This document shows positions 37,920-50,960 of a stretch of 64,000 nucleotides of DNA, piece by piece (the stretch's first letter is position 1; each line of letters opens with the position of its first letter). The DNA comes from Neodontobutis hainanensis (lineage: Eukaryota; Chordata; Actinopteri; Gobiiformes; Odontobutidae). Both the position numbers and the translations under genes were made by a program. The DNA lies in NCBI GenBank assembly GCA_024349245.1, contig JALDNG010000005.1:19038501-19102500 (forward strand), written 5' to 3'. The notes beneath the pieces were generated by a model. It was not told the origin of the DNA. It saw nothing but the letters and a program-made list of their open reading frames with translations, and did not search any database.

Positions 37920-38460
37920 CATGATGTGCTTAACTGTGAAAGTAGTAACCATTTGGGGTGTTTCCATCGGGAGCCGGGCCCGGGAGAGACATGGGGTTGT
38001 TGTTTGTTCAGCCCCATCCTCACTGAGGCCTGTGTACTTCACCAAACGCCCAGCTCCCTTTTCACAGCTGGGGGAGACCTTGAACGTGAAATGGTTTCAA
38101 GCAGATTGCTCCTAATTGCTAGAAGATGTGCGAGCAGGTGTAACCGGATCCCTGCGGCCACTCCGAGAGAAGGAGACGGAAGGAGGTCTGTGGGTTTGTG
38201 TGTAAGTGTGCACACTGTATTTACTCAGCAGCCATCTTTATTAGGAAGCAGAGACAGGCAGCAACAACACCACTAATAGGTTAGCTCTTAATGTAGTCCT
38301 ACTCAGATGACACGGACCCTCTGACTTTACCCTCGGCCTCTGCGGGGCATCCGCGCTCGTGGCCTAAATGTCAAGGTTATCTGCTTGACTTTCTGACTGA
38401 TCGCATGGCTCAACCTACCTGACATTTATTACTACTGCTGTTTTCTTTGCAAAGACAAGG
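37920..38460. promoter_or_regulatory. Candidate conserved noncoding element
   Basis: GC-balanced unique block with GGGAGCCGGGCCCGGGAG and CCGCGCTCGTGGCC. No exon borders with supportable reading frames were found. Confidence 0.27.
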
Positions 38461-40129
38461 TCCTTTGCTCCTTGGTGGGGGCTACATCTAGTAAATTCTT
38501 TCTCCATTCAATTCCTTTTTTATTGAGGCAGTTTTGGCTAGAGAGAAACTGCTGCTTTAGAACCGCTTTTTTGCATTGCAGCAGCAGACAAACTGGCTTC
38601 CAGCAAGAAAAAAAGAAGCGCTTAAACTTGTGTTTGGATCTGGATACTGCTTACTTTTATCCAAACCATTTAGATGTTTTTGAAATTTTCCGGCACTGCT
38701 TTTCAAGCCTCGGATGACATCTTGCTCACTCAATAAAGCTCAAGATGTCACGTGGCTTGTCAGACTAGAAGAAAAAGAGAGTCCACTGCACAGCAATGTC
38801 ACAGGAGGCAGCGACATTAGCCCCTTGAGCTTCATGTTTAACACACATAGTATAAAATAAGTAAATTCTGTCTGTCTGTAAAGTCTGTTAATGCTAATTA
38901 GCCATTAGCTTTTTGTTTTGAGTTGGTCTCTATTTTATGCACCACTATATAGATTTTATGTTGTGTGTGTGCATTAGAGAGTAGAAATGAGTCTCTATTA
39001 ATATGTCTATAATACAACGCACTCACCAGTTGGCTCTTATTACTGAAGTCGGTCCCTGGATAAAAGCTAAAATTGACTTGTCTTTTTCCTCTGTATTCTC
39101 TTCTGTTAAAATGGGACACCGAAATAGGGTTACCCCACCTTTCTCTGGAAACAAGCTTGTTTGTGTTTGTACAGATCATGCCACACTTTACTACAAACAT
39201 GTCAGAAAAGATGTAGGTGTGTGAAGTCCTGAGCTCTATGGCATGAGCTAAATTAGCAAGCAGGCAAGTTTGGTTCAATGAAAAGCAGAACATATTTAGT
39301 TTCACAAATTAACACTAGTGGCACCAAGGTTGCTGACTGGAATGGGCACATTGGTTTCCTAATCTGTGGAAAAGTACTTTGATTCTTAGAAAGTTAGTTA
39401 GCAGATGGTTTGATTTGGTTTATATTTGTAAAAAGAGGATAGTACGTGAAAGCCAATGGCCTTCTATAGAAAACTCAAAAGCTGTGATCTAGTTACAGAA
39501 ATTACACTGTTATATTGGCGGAGGGAAATAATGTCTATGTGCATATATATGAAGATCGCAGATATCATGTTAGAGGGCTGTTGACTATGCAAACACATAA
39601 TAATGGAATTCATGTTGAATACATGCCATTTTAATTGAAATGCATATAATTTTATATATTTTGATGGAGGGTGATATTTAAACATAAGCTTGGAGGATCA
39701 TGTCTATTTATATTAATTGAGTTTTTTTATTCCCTTTTCGTCAGTGGTATAGACGTTTATCTGCAATGCAAAGCAGGAAAAGTCTGCTTTCCCTTTAAGT
39801 ATATAATTAATGCCATTTCCAAAAAGCCACTCCACATGGAAAACAGGCCGTGATGCTCAAACCTCACACATTACAGGGTCCTCGCAACAACACTCTCCTG
39901 TTTAGATTTCCAAACTAATTCATGGAGAATACATAAATAAATCAACGTTTTATACCCACTTCAGACCATTAGATTCCCTTCCTTTACTGCACTTTTCCAC
40001 TAATCTATTAATATTTATGACAAGGCTAAACATTTCAAATGTCCATGTTTAAACAATAACAAAAGACTAAATCTGACTTTATTAAAGCCTGATTTGTTTG
40101 TCCAGTGTGTCTTCCTCCCCTGTAACCCC

Positions 40130-40170
40130 CCTTTCTTTGACCATAACAGGTAATGCCGCGCTCCAATGGA
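40130..40170. repeat. Copy 1 of a short duplicated motif
   Basis: CCATAACAGGTAATGCCGCG followed by CTC starts at 40141 and recurs at 41101 with one mismatch (GCAGCG). The preceding TCTTT-A is also shared. Confidence 0.6.
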
Positions 40171-41084
40171 AGGGCTTTCGTCCCATGTATCCTTGTAACT
40201 TTTATTAAAATCTCATTGAAATATTAGGACCGAGTTATTTAAACACTGATGGATTTTGGAGAATGACATTGTGCATAATAGCAACTGTATTACTATTAGT
40301 TTTATTACTGAACTTTCTGCTGAAACTTTGAAAGCAGTTTGGGTAAATGCCACTAAATGTTAGGCTTCATAAACACAATTAATAAATGCATATGTAATGA
40401 AGATTTCTGCATTTATTCTACACTTGCTTGTCTATGCTTGAGAGGAAAAGTGGGCATATAGTTTCCTTTTTTGAGAAAATTCAAAAGAACAAAGATTGGC
40501 TTTAGCAGCAGGTCAAATTTGGTTTATATTTATAAGTAATGTGACAGTATGTACAGTGGCCTTGAAGAATCACAACAACAAATTACACAACAAATAGTAA
40601 AAAAAAACTAAAATAAAATACAGTAGCACAATAAAAGTGAAATGCAAAAACAAATAGCAAAAAATCAAAATAATAATAATAAAAAAATTATTAAAATAAC
40701 AAAAATAAGTCAGAAAACAGACTTGATATATTTTTGTTTGAACCAGAAGAAATTGTTTGGTTCTGTCCAATCCCAATCAAGCATGTCGTCGTTTTTGTGT
40801 TGCTGGAAGTTGTTTTTGCAATTCATGATTTGTTAGTGTCTTTTGTAGTTTTCTGTCATCAAAATTTGCAATTTGGGATTAGTTTTTTTCTCAATTTAAT
40901 TTGGGGCTTCTCAAATTGATCTTTTTCCTAATTTGTTTTTGTGTTTTACTATGCCTTGTGCTTTGTAATTTGTAATGTGCTCTTTGGAGCTATTATATTA
41001 AGGACCTTCTCAAGGACAATCACAAGCAGTGATCTAGTTCCATAAATCCTACTGTAAGATTGGCCAGCGTATCTCACTCACATT

Positions 41085-41125
41085 ACCCCTCTGTCTTTAG
41101 CCATAACAGGTAATGCAGCGCTCTG
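41085..41125. repeat. Copy 2 of a short duplicated motif
   Basis: Same orientation as the copy at 40141, exactly 960 bases away. Confidence 0.6.
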
Positions 41126-41239
41126 ACAAATGCTTAACAAGAGTGGAAGGAAAACAAGACCAAAGCAAGGTTATTAAATGGTGATAGAAGAGAGGAGGCA
41201 GTGAAAATGAGTGCAGACAGATAAAAGAATGAAAGGGCG

Positions 41240-41530
41240 ATAGGAGGGTGTAGAGGGGAGAGTAAACAGTGCCCCGGCCGGCTGTTGGGGCGCTCCGAGC
41301 CTGGTACAGCCGTGCGTCCCCTCCCCTCACTGCTAGCCCGACAAGAGGTCAGCTCTGCTATGCGGGCTTGACAGCTTCCGTTTGCTGTGTGCCTGCGTTT
41401 GTTTGGATTCCCGGCCTTGCTTAGGCCAGCAGCTTAACAACAGATGGCTAAAGAAGGCCACTATTCAGTTGGCCTGGATAACAAAATCACAGCGTGGAAG
41501 GTACATAAGCGGCAAACAAAACACATACCA
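41240..41530. promoter_or_regulatory. Candidate conserved noncoding element
   Basis: CpG-containing unique block (GCCCCGGCCGGCTG, GGGGCGCTCCGAGCC) followed by GCCAGCAGCTTAACAAC. Composition only. Confidence 0.27.
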
Positions 41531-42869
41531 CATATGTAAATGACATGGTCAGAGTTGCACATGCAGCAACTGGGAGCAGAGCAAATTAGTTTCAGCTTGC
41601 AGCAAATATTTAATATCCCCGCTTTAAAATGCATGCAAACACACTCAATATGTTTACATGCACAGCTGAGTAGGCCATTTAATTGGACTATCTTTGTCGT
41701 GGTCCAGAAGAGGAATGGATTTATTGACCGAAGTACATTTGACTTGGCTACAAGAGCTGGTAAATTCCCCCCCTTTCAGCTTCTTGGAAAATTTTTCTTG
41801 TTTACTTATTATCACAAACTAAACAAATGACCATCAACCTAACTAGCAACCAAACTGTAGCTATTTAGAGTACATTTGTCATACATTTGTGCATTTGTCT
41901 TTCACTTTTCATAGTGTTTGGAGAAATGATGACTGCTGTCATCAAAGTTGTGTTATTGTGGTGTAGTTGGAACATCTGCTTTAGCTTGAAAATGCTCATG
42001 TTACAAGATGTACTGACTCAAAGTGCCAAGCAAAAGAGTTTCCTTAAAATAAAAATAGTGATAGAATGCTTGTAAAAAAAAACCTTGTGGTCTTGATGTT
42101 AAATTCAAATCTCCCAGTGTTAACGTCAAGATTGGTCCCAAATAATACAGATTTGAGATCTAATTTGGCCAGTCTTCATGCAAGGTGTGAATGTGCTCTA
42201 CTCATCCAGAGATGCATCTTGAGAAATCATATTTAGAACATTTTTGAAGGAGGCCCGCATCAAATGTATTTGGAGATCATTGGAGGTATATGGGTATGAG
42301 TCCAAGCCGGATATGCTTCATCAGTGAAGGAACTTGTACTTAATTTATAATATGTCTTATGATCCAAAGGACACAAAGACAACGAGTTGAATGCAAAGTC
42401 TCAAGGACGGCTTTTAATACCTATCTTGAAACCAAGACAAGTCTGGCCCACTACAACAATACATCTTGGAATAATTCTTATGTAAAAAAACTAAAAAGGA
42501 TCCCAACAGTCTCTAGGCCAGTTTGAGTTTGACTGGTGTAGAAGTATCGAATCTGACTTTTTGATTAAGGCATGTTTATGTGCTTTTTTTTAAATCCGCT
42601 TTTATTTATACTAACATAGTAAAAGTTAATACAATGGCATTATATTAGTTTTGAAGGTGAAAATGTTTTGTCTTCTCCAACAGACTTTGTCAATTCTGAG
42701 TTCAACTGGTAAGAGAGCTGAGCTAATATCTCTATTACTAACACAATAAATCTATTTTTCTAACGTCATGTAAACTGACTGCCGAAAAGGATGGGCAAAC
42801 ATAACAACAGCAAACCAGTGCATACACAGATGTCTTATTATGCCCAACAACTTCCTGAGATGATTCAAT

Positions 42870-43800
42870 AACCGCGGCGTTTCTGGACGCAGGCATTTCC
42901 GCACCCTGCCATTATAAAACGAAGACGGTGTTTATTACAGCTTTAGTGTGGTGTAAACTCATAAACAGCCTCCCCGACTACAAGAGGAGCTGTCAGCTAA
43001 ATATTGTTTCTCTCACAAGCTGCTCTTCCACCTCAATTACGCCTTTCAACTTCACAGGCTCAGTATGATAAAGTGGCAGTAAAAATCATTCACATTAATA
43101 CACCATTGTGCATCTGCTGCTAAAGGTAATTAAAGAAGTAAATGACTCATAAGAATAGACATATTAGGCGCAAAATGAAAGGCAACTGGGCTGCCTCATG
43201 AAAATATGTACCATTAAGATACTGCATTTTCATATTGGGGTAATCAGCTCCACTACGTTGATGCTGATTTTATTCACTCCACTGGAAAGTCTATCAGCGC
43301 ACAGCCGCATGTCACTGTCTCTTATGTGGACGCCGCATTGCTTGGGAATGGCTGCACTAAAGCAGGGAGGTCACGCAGGCAAATTGGTCATAGGAGCAGT
43401 CAACTCTCAGGGCGTCATTTAGATGTCGGCCAGATGGAAGAGTACAAAAAGAGAAAGACAAAAAAAAAAATGCACAGCGTAAATGGTGTGGGAACAATGC
43501 AGTGGGCAGATCTCACTAGCCCCTCTTTCTCTGACCTTAGCTTTTTGTTCTGAGTGTATGATGCCTTGGGATGCCCACCACTGAATACAGCGATAATATC
43601 AGTCAAGTTGATAAAGTGGTAAGAAAAGCGGGGAAGCATGCCGACTACGCAGGGTGCTTAAATGGACTGTTAGAAAACCACGCGCTCCTCCCGATTGCAT
43701 CTTTGTTGGAAGTGTTGCATCACCTTTGTAGCAGAGAGTGTTGTGCTTGGGAAACGGGGCGCTTCCAAAAACCCAGCGTGAGACCTAGAATACTGTGAGC
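42870..43800. promoter_or_regulatory. Candidate conserved noncoding element cluster
   Basis: About 900 bases with few repeats, including AATAACCGCGGCG, CAATTACGCC and GGTAATTAAAG. Several short frames stay open on both strands but share no domain with any protein I know. Confidence 0.3.
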
Positions 43801-43914
43801 AGGTTTTATCATGCGCAAATGATATTGTTTAGAATGGGAAGAGCGAACTGGCCTGGTCTCATAGACGGAGGACTCAACATTATTGATACGCTGGAGACTC
43901 TGGATACGACCAGT

Positions 43915-44160
43915 TAAACCTTTAAATCCTATTTAGTTGTGGTGAATATAGATGAATATAGTCTTTGCACAACTATAGAAAAGTGCAAGAGGGGTTAGGA
44001 AGAATGAGACAATTGCCACAATCTTGCCGTTGGAAATAAAGAGATCAAAAAAAGAAGAAATAAATCAACTGTCCCCACTATAACAAGTTATAGAAAACAC
44101 AGCAGCCTTCATAATGGACTGGCCGGTTTCATTTACACATTTTATCAGCTAATTATAATA
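43915..44160. repeat. Diverged direct repeat, left partner flanking the Tc1 element
   Basis: AAATCCTATTTAGTTG, ATATAGATGAATA, AACACAGCAGCCTTCA and TTTACACATTTT-ATC recur in the same order at 46142..47355. The spacing differs, so only scattered blocks survive. Confidence 0.45.
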
Positions 44161-44496
44161 AAGTAATATTTTCACACTGTAACAAAATACCAAACTGGAC
44201 AGCATACAAAGACATGAAATGTGCTTCTGCCTGTTTTTGACCTATGATGATTTTTTTCTTTTCTAATCCCACAATGATGGAAATTAAAATGAAAGTTGTA
44301 GCTGACTCAAGTTGCAAAGTGTGGCATTTACAGTTGGAAAAAAGGAGCTGACACACACTTAGAATGTTGTAATTTCACAAGGCCTATTAGAAGGTCTTGA
44401 TGTTATTCTGATGTATTATGTTATTCTGTATTTTATGGCATGCTGGGTTGGCTTTCTAAAGAATAACATTCTCCCACTGGTCAATACGTTACATTA

Positions 44497-46016
44497 CAAT
44501 TGTAGTCAGAAATTTACATCCCTTGGCAGAATTATTTTAAAGAACTTTTTCTACTCATGGTTAGTGGTGTGAAGTCATTTTTGTAAAACAACAGTGTTTA
44601 ATCTTTTTAAATTACAATGACAACTGAAACAACCCAAATAACCCCTGATCAAAGGTTACCTGGTAATTTTGTTCTGATAATATGCACACAAGTTGACACA
44701 AACAGGTTTGAATGGCTACTAAAGGTAACCATCCTAACCTAATCTGTTTGTTTGTAATCAGTGTGTGTATAAAAGGTCAGTGAGTTTCTGGGCTCCTGAC
44801 AGACCCTTGCATTTTTCATCCAGGGCTGAACTGACGTTTCTGTATTCTGAGTCATGGGGAAAGCAAAATAATTGTCAAAAGATCTTCAGGAAAAGGTAAA
44901 TGAACTGTATAAAACAGGAAAGTGATTAAAAAAAATATACAAGGAATTGTGAATGCCAAACAGCAGTTTCAAACTCTAATTAAGAAGTGGAAAAGGTCAT
45001 GTAGAACAACAAAAATTTCAGCCACAACTGCCAGGAAAATTGTCTGGGATGCAAAGAAAAAATAACACAAATAATTGAAATTAAGGACTTTCTGAAAAAA
45101 ATTGATGTGGTATTTTCAAGATGCACAATAAGGAGGCACTTGAAGAAAAATCGGCTGCATGGTCAAGAAGAAAAGCCATTACTTTGAAAATGCCATAAAG
45201 CATGCCACTTACAATACACCAAACAGCACAGAGACAAGCCTCAAAACATCTGGAACAAAGTCATTTGGAGTGATGAAACCAAATTTGAACTTTTTGGCCA
45301 CAGCCATAAACGTTACATTTGGAGAGAAGTCAACAAGGCCTATAATGAAAGGTAAACCAGTCCTACTGTGAAACATGGAGGTGGATCACTGATGTTTTGG
45401 GGATGTGTGAGCTACAAAGATGAATGCAGCAGTTATCAGAAAATACTGTAGAAAAATTTGCACTTATCAGCCCGGAAGCAGCACATGGGACGTACTTGGA
45501 CATTCCAACATGACAACAATCCAAAGCACAAGGCCAAGTCGACCTGTCATTGGCTACAGCAGCATAAAGTGAAGGACTGGACATCTCAGTCTCCTGACCT
45601 CAATATCATTGATCCACTCTGGGGAGATCTCAAACGGGCAGTTCATGCAAGACAGCCCAAGAATTTACAGGAACTGGAGGCATTTTCCCTAGAAGAATGG
45701 GCAGCTTTACCATCTGAGAAAATAAAGAGCCTCATCCACAACTACCACAAAGACTTCAAGATGTCATTGATGTTAAAGGTGCAATACACCGTATTAAGAA
45801 CTGAGGTATTTAAATTTTTGATCAGAGTCATTTGGGTAGGTTTTGTTGTCATTATGATTTAAAAAGCGTAAACACAGTTGTTTGACAATAAATGGCTTCA
45901 CCCAACCACTAACTATGAGTGAAAAAAGGTTTTTGGGGTTATCTCTCATGTTCTTTGAAAAATGGCCCAAAAAAACACAAATTCTGCCAGGGTATGTAGA
46001 CTTATGAGCACAAATG
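44497..46016 (+). mobile_element. Full-length but decayed Tc1/mariner transposon (1520 bases)
   Basis: The ends form an inverted repeat: left CAATTGTAGTCAGAAATTTA, right end reverse-complemented CATTTGTGCTCATAAGTCTA, both continuing into CAT-CCCTTGGCAGAATT-type sequence. TA flanks each end (44495..44496 and 46017..46018). The layout is that of the Tc1 fish family related to Sleeping Beauty-type elements. A transposase frame runs plus-strand from about 44854 to 45862 but is broken. Confidence 0.92.
44854..45862 (+). pseudogene. Tc1-family transposase, inactivated
   Basis: Starts MGKAK then an in-frame stop at 44869, followed by LSKDLQEKVNELYK, the usual Tc1 N terminus. Later pieces in shifted frames include WSDETKFELFG (first catalytic Asp, near 45272), KHGGGSLMFWGC, FQHDNNPKHKAKS (second Asp) and SPDLNIIDPLWGDLK near 45590..45635. 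Tc1 transposases normally have Glu in NxIExLWG; here the third acidic position reads Asp. Several stops and frameshifts (for example after NKAYNER near 45355) rule out activity. Confidence 0.9.
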
Positions 46017-46141
46017 TAAATTACATATATTTCAATAAAAAAATTGCACCTTGTCATATCCTGTTGTATCACCTGAAAGAGTAATGAGCTACTGTAGAGC
46101 AACTTGATATGACTGAGACTTGAAGTGTAACAAGTGAAATT

Positions 46142-47355
46142 TTAAAATCCTATTTAGTTGAAATATATAAATATAGATGAATAGAGTATTCTTCTGTGCA
46201 GGAATGGAAGGATGACGAGAAAGAGTCATAGAGCGTCACAAAGCTTGAGGGCCCAAACTGATGGTCTGTTGTCAGCTAACCCCTGCTCTGCCTCCACACC
46301 ACGGGGCGTTATTTAACTCGACGTAGATGCAAAACCAACTCAGCTAGATGAATAATCCCACTAATAATGAGAAAAAGAGACAACAAGCGTGACATCGCCT
46401 GCAGCAAACCGAGCCTGTTGGTCAAGTGGAGATGGATAAGTAATGACATCTGACCAAAGAGCACATCAGAAGCTTTGTGGTTCAAGCATCTTGTTGATTT
46501 TATTAATAGTATGAATTTTTTTTATTTTGTAGGTTTTGTTTTATGTATCCTACATTAACCCTTGTGTGCCCTTAGCTTTCGGTAAAGTCTACTCCACTAA
46601 ACTCCAAACGTAACAGCCTTATTGAATTTCAAAACATTTTTTAATTATTTGAAGCAAAAAACCAGGACCAAACCAGGACAAAAGCAAGGACCAATCATAT
46701 TAAACCAGTTCTAAGCTAGTACTATACCTGGTTTACATTCAGTTGTACACTTGGATTTTTATTGAGTCATCAAAATTCAAAATAGGTCATTTGTGCAGTT
46801 CTTCGACTCTTTTTAATGACAGCTAGGTCATTGTTGCCCTTAAGACAACACAAGGGTTTAAACAGCATTAGCACAGCACACAGTCTGTGGTTTACAACTG
46901 TGCATCATTTCACGCCAACGCTCGCTGCCTTGAACTGTCCTGACCTCAGACCTAACACATGATGATCTGCCGAGGGAGAATTCCCAGTGTGAGTGTGTGC
47001 AGCGAGAGTTCCTCTAAAGAAGAGGATTTTCTATAAATCACTGGCCGCTCCAATTGGCTATGGATTGAGTTGCAGCGGAGAGAGACAGCTCCCTGGGAAT
47101 AGCAGTGTCTCTGTTGAAGTCATTCCAAGATGGGTAATATGATCCTATGCCGCCAGGAATAAAGAAAGGGATGAGAAAAAAGAGAGAAAAAAATGAGATT
47201 GTTCCGACCATAAAGAGTTATAATATCCAGCAGGGTCTAGACACAGCAGCCTTCACACCGAACTGTAATGTATTCCTACAGCGTCTCATAAAGGCAGATG
47301 ATGTGACGCAAAGTAGTCTCACTTTTGAAAAGTTGTCTTATTTACACATTTTTAT
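46142..47355. repeat. Diverged direct repeat, right partner flanking the Tc1 element
   Basis: Partner of 43915..44160, located beyond the Tc1 copy, with the same block order over a longer distance. Confidence 0.4.
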
Positions 47356-48849
47356 CTGCTTTGACAAAGCTCTTGCAAGACTTACATATTTTTTTTTTTT
47401 TTTAGTGAAATATTGTAAAATGTCATTAGACTGTTAGAGACATGTATTTTGACAGTAGACCAAAGTGAGAGATAATATTATTGTGGCCAACTTACTGAAA
47501 TGTTATATAATATACAACAGAGATTCCATTTACACATGTCTTGCAGAAGGTTCACCATAGCCATGAGTTGCACGCGGGTCCCTCCAGTTGCGGAATATCA
47601 TCCTGAGCAGGGATGATACCAGGTGAGCCACCAAAGCTTTTAATAATAAACATATCTTTTAAGAATATACATTTTCAAAGAATATTTCTATCTGTTGCTA
47701 GGAAATTGAGTGATTTCTGTAATAGCTGTTTTACTCCCATAATATCACATTTAACAAAATAGAAAGGTGTTTATTTGAACAGTGGACTATGGTAAAGATG
47801 TTTACAGAATTCTCAAATTAGTTTTTCCAATCTCAGCACAAAATGTAAAAAAGAATAATAAAAGATTATGCCCTAAAAGTGTAGCGTAAGGGAAAGTTTG
47901 CTGTTCTGATCATTTGCATTAAAATACCTACAATATGTCACCGGCCTTGTATTACACACATGGGAATTCTTTAATACAAAAACCTAATGAACAGCCCAAT
48001 AAGGCTCATTTTTCAACAATGGCCTCTATTTGGGGCAAGGTTGAGGCAGACATTAATTTTTACAGAACTGTAAAAAGGTTACAGAAACTGAAGTCACAAC
48101 CACTTTCCCACATGTTACAATGTGTTTTATAGATCTGAATGTTTACATTGGAATATGTAGGCAAAGTGGATGCACTAAACATTCAAACTACATTTGTGGT
48201 CTGAAGTCATTTGCTTACTTACAAAAGCTAAAGGAAGTCCTACATGTGTAAGCGGTTTGCCATCCCGTACAGTAAGCTTAATTAACATGCACAGTGCAGT
48301 GTGGTGACAGAATTGGCTGGCCTCAATCAGCTTGAGCCACCTTCGGCTTTCAGCGCTAAGACCTGCAGCTTTCAATAAATGTTAGTGGAGGAGATGATCA
48401 CCAATAAAGCTAAGCACTAATCTAGCAGAGACTTGACAAACTCGGGAAGAAAAAATTAAACGGCAAACATGAAAACTAAGGCATGTTTGAGAAATTAATT
48501 GGATAAAATGCATCTCGGTGTGGTGCATTTGAATTAGCACAACTGGCTCAATAATTTGCCCAGATGTTACATTTTTACTGATGACTGAACATTGCATATA
48601 TACAATAAATCACCCCCATCCCCCGAGTTTGTCGTAGACTTTGCAGAGATAGACGTGAACAGTCCGAAAAAGTAAAAAGCAGGTGGCAGAAGTGGCCCAA
48701 ACAACAAGCACTGCAGGAACCAAGGGCATGCGGGCTATAGAGCTGTTGGGGTGGTGGGTGGGGGGATGACAGACTGCTGTTCAACTCCATTAGCCGCTAT
48801 GCGAGAGGGGTGCATCTAGCAGCACACGACCTGTGAAGAATCTTAGATC

Positions 48850-49110
48850 TCACTCTATCTCGGAATGGGGGATTGCCGCATTAATTCTAGGAAACTGTAA
48901 TCTCTCAAGCAAATCAAATTACTCTCATTAAGCGCAAGAAGAAAACTGCCTCTGTAATAAGTATGTATAAAAAGTATTTATTACCAATAATCACCACTTT
49001 AATATGAGCGAGCTTACAATGGCTTTTATTTTTGCTGATTAGGTTTAAAAATGGCGAAACAAGGAAGGGCACAAACTCGCCGGGGCATATACACACACTG
49101 TCGGAAGCGC
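48850..49110. promoter_or_regulatory. Candidate conserved noncoding element
   Basis: Repeat-free block with CATTAATTC, CTCTCATTAAGCGC, GCTGATTAGG and TTATTACCAATAATCACC. Composition and motif density suggest an enhancer. Confidence 0.35.
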
Positions 49111-49704
49111 AAAAAACACACACGCCAGTATACAGCTCATGGAGTTTATGAGAGCGGTTGATACAGTGATTAAAGGGGAGGGTTGAGGGATACAGTGCTT
49201 GGGGGCCTTGGAGAGGACGTGCCTCACCTAGTCATAAAAACACACCTCTGTCTTTAAGCCAGCACCAAAATCACTCTCGGTGGGTTCACTCGGAGGTGAA
49301 TCACTAAAGAATTTACATGCAAAGTAGCACGTGTCATCACCCAGACACTTGCACATATAGTTTTGCGTTGAAAGTTGGCATCCACACACGGTCCAGTTGG
49401 TGAGGCTGCCTCGGGGCATGCACTATTAAAACACAGCTATTTCTGAAACACACACTGCAGCAGTTAAAACTTTATTCCATCTCTGTGTTTGTTGAATGTG
49501 AGTCAGAATAAAAAAACTTTCAGCTGAAGTACCAGGCATCTGTTACTGTTAGTCATTTAAGTGACATTCTGGGATTTGTTCACCTGGTGTTGCATGTGGT
49601 ACTTTAATAGACCAGTATTACTTGTAGTAGATCTCTTTGTGAATACAGTCTGGACAACTTGCCAGGCTCATGGAAGCAGTGGTATTTGAGCAATTTGTTG
49701 TGTT

Positions 49705-49770
49705 AAAAAAAAAAAAAAATAAATAAATATATATATATATATATATATATAAATATACAGTATATAATAT
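49705..49770. repeat. A run followed by (TA)n
   Basis: Fourteen A, then AAATAAATAAATA and about 13 TA units. Confidence 0.9.
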
Positions 49771-50329
49771 ATGATGCATGTCTTAAATTAAATTACTGTG
49801 AGACAACTATTATTTTAGGTACAATATAAAGTGTATATTACATTTGTAAAAATCCACCTGATGCAAAATGAGATGAGTAAAAAAAAAAAAACTAATTGCA
49901 TTCATGGACTACAATATTGGTTATATTGCTAAGACCAGTTTTTCTTAAAAAAATACAATATATTTATATATATTGTTTAAAATTGATGAGAACCTTACGT
50001 ATGTTTTCCATTATATTTTATAAATATATCTAAATCATTTTTTATATATTGACCAGGAAACACTGGAGATGCCTCACAATTTTTTTTAAGGAGTCAGAGC
50101 AGGTGTCTAGGGAGGGGGGGGTCTGGGAATCTCATCTGAGACTGCTGTCCACTGAGCTGGTCTAAGTGACAACAAAAGGTTAAGTGGAAATGTGACCTGG
50201 TCAATATTAAAAAAAACTAATTTGCAGAATATTTGGGCAAATTTTTACTATTATCACAGTGGCAGACAGCAGCTCCCGCTTTCTTCAGCGTTATTATACT
50301 TTTGCAGCTGAATTACTTTTTGTCTTTTT

Positions 50330-50480
50330 GACCTTTTTTTTTTTTTTTTTTTGCTAATTTTTGTCCAGCCACAATGTATTTCTATTTTGTGGCTGTTAAT
50401 CGCCAAAGCAAGTTTCTAGTTTGTGAATCTTGTTTACTGACAATGACAATAAACATTTTCTTATTCTGATTCTAATCATT
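50330..50480. repeat. Retroposon-like 3' tail
   Basis: A long T run is followed by CAAGTTTCTAGTTTGTGAATC...CTGACAATGACAATAAACATT and TTATTCTGATTCTAATC. The GACAATGACAATAAACATT plus pentanucleotide TTCTGA/TTCTAA end resembles tails of fish non-LTR elements. No reverse-transcriptase coding remains. Confidence 0.45.
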
Positions 50481-50589
50481 ATAGCACAGATAAAAACGGA
50501 TGGATTTGCCCATTTTGACCTGATCACACCGTCAGAGGTGAAGTCTTGGTACTGTTGCCAGGATGTGACATCATTCTACTTGTAGAATT

Positions 50590-50960
50590 GGTGCCGGTAA
50601 ATGAAAGAGCCGCAGTTGTTTTCCAGTATTTGATTCCTTATTCATAAAGCAAATTAATTACATCTGAAAAAAAAGAGAAAATAGCTAAAAGACACAAAAC
50701 ACATCAAAATGGGGGGAAGATAAAAATGATTTGCGTTGGCAAAATCAATTAGGACTCAGGGTCAGTAGGTCATTCATTTGCAGCTTCAGCGTAATTACCT
50801 GTTTTCCTTCTCTTCATTTACTTCTTTATTCATCTGGGACTTTGTCGTCTCCGCAAACCCAAAAGAACACACTTTTTTTGTGATTATTCAAATTAAACAA
50901 CGATTCCTACGAGACGATGCGCCAAGGCTAATATGCTCTAAAAACAAACTTCCCTGGAGC
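50590..50960. promoter_or_regulatory. Candidate conserved noncoding element
   Basis: TAAT-core-rich (AAATTAATTACATC, AATCAATTAGG, GCGTAATTACC) and free of repeats. Confidence 0.38.

Noticed and set aside
45363..45584. Minus-strand frames across the Tc1 element
   Set aside because: They are shadows of the plus-strand transposase.
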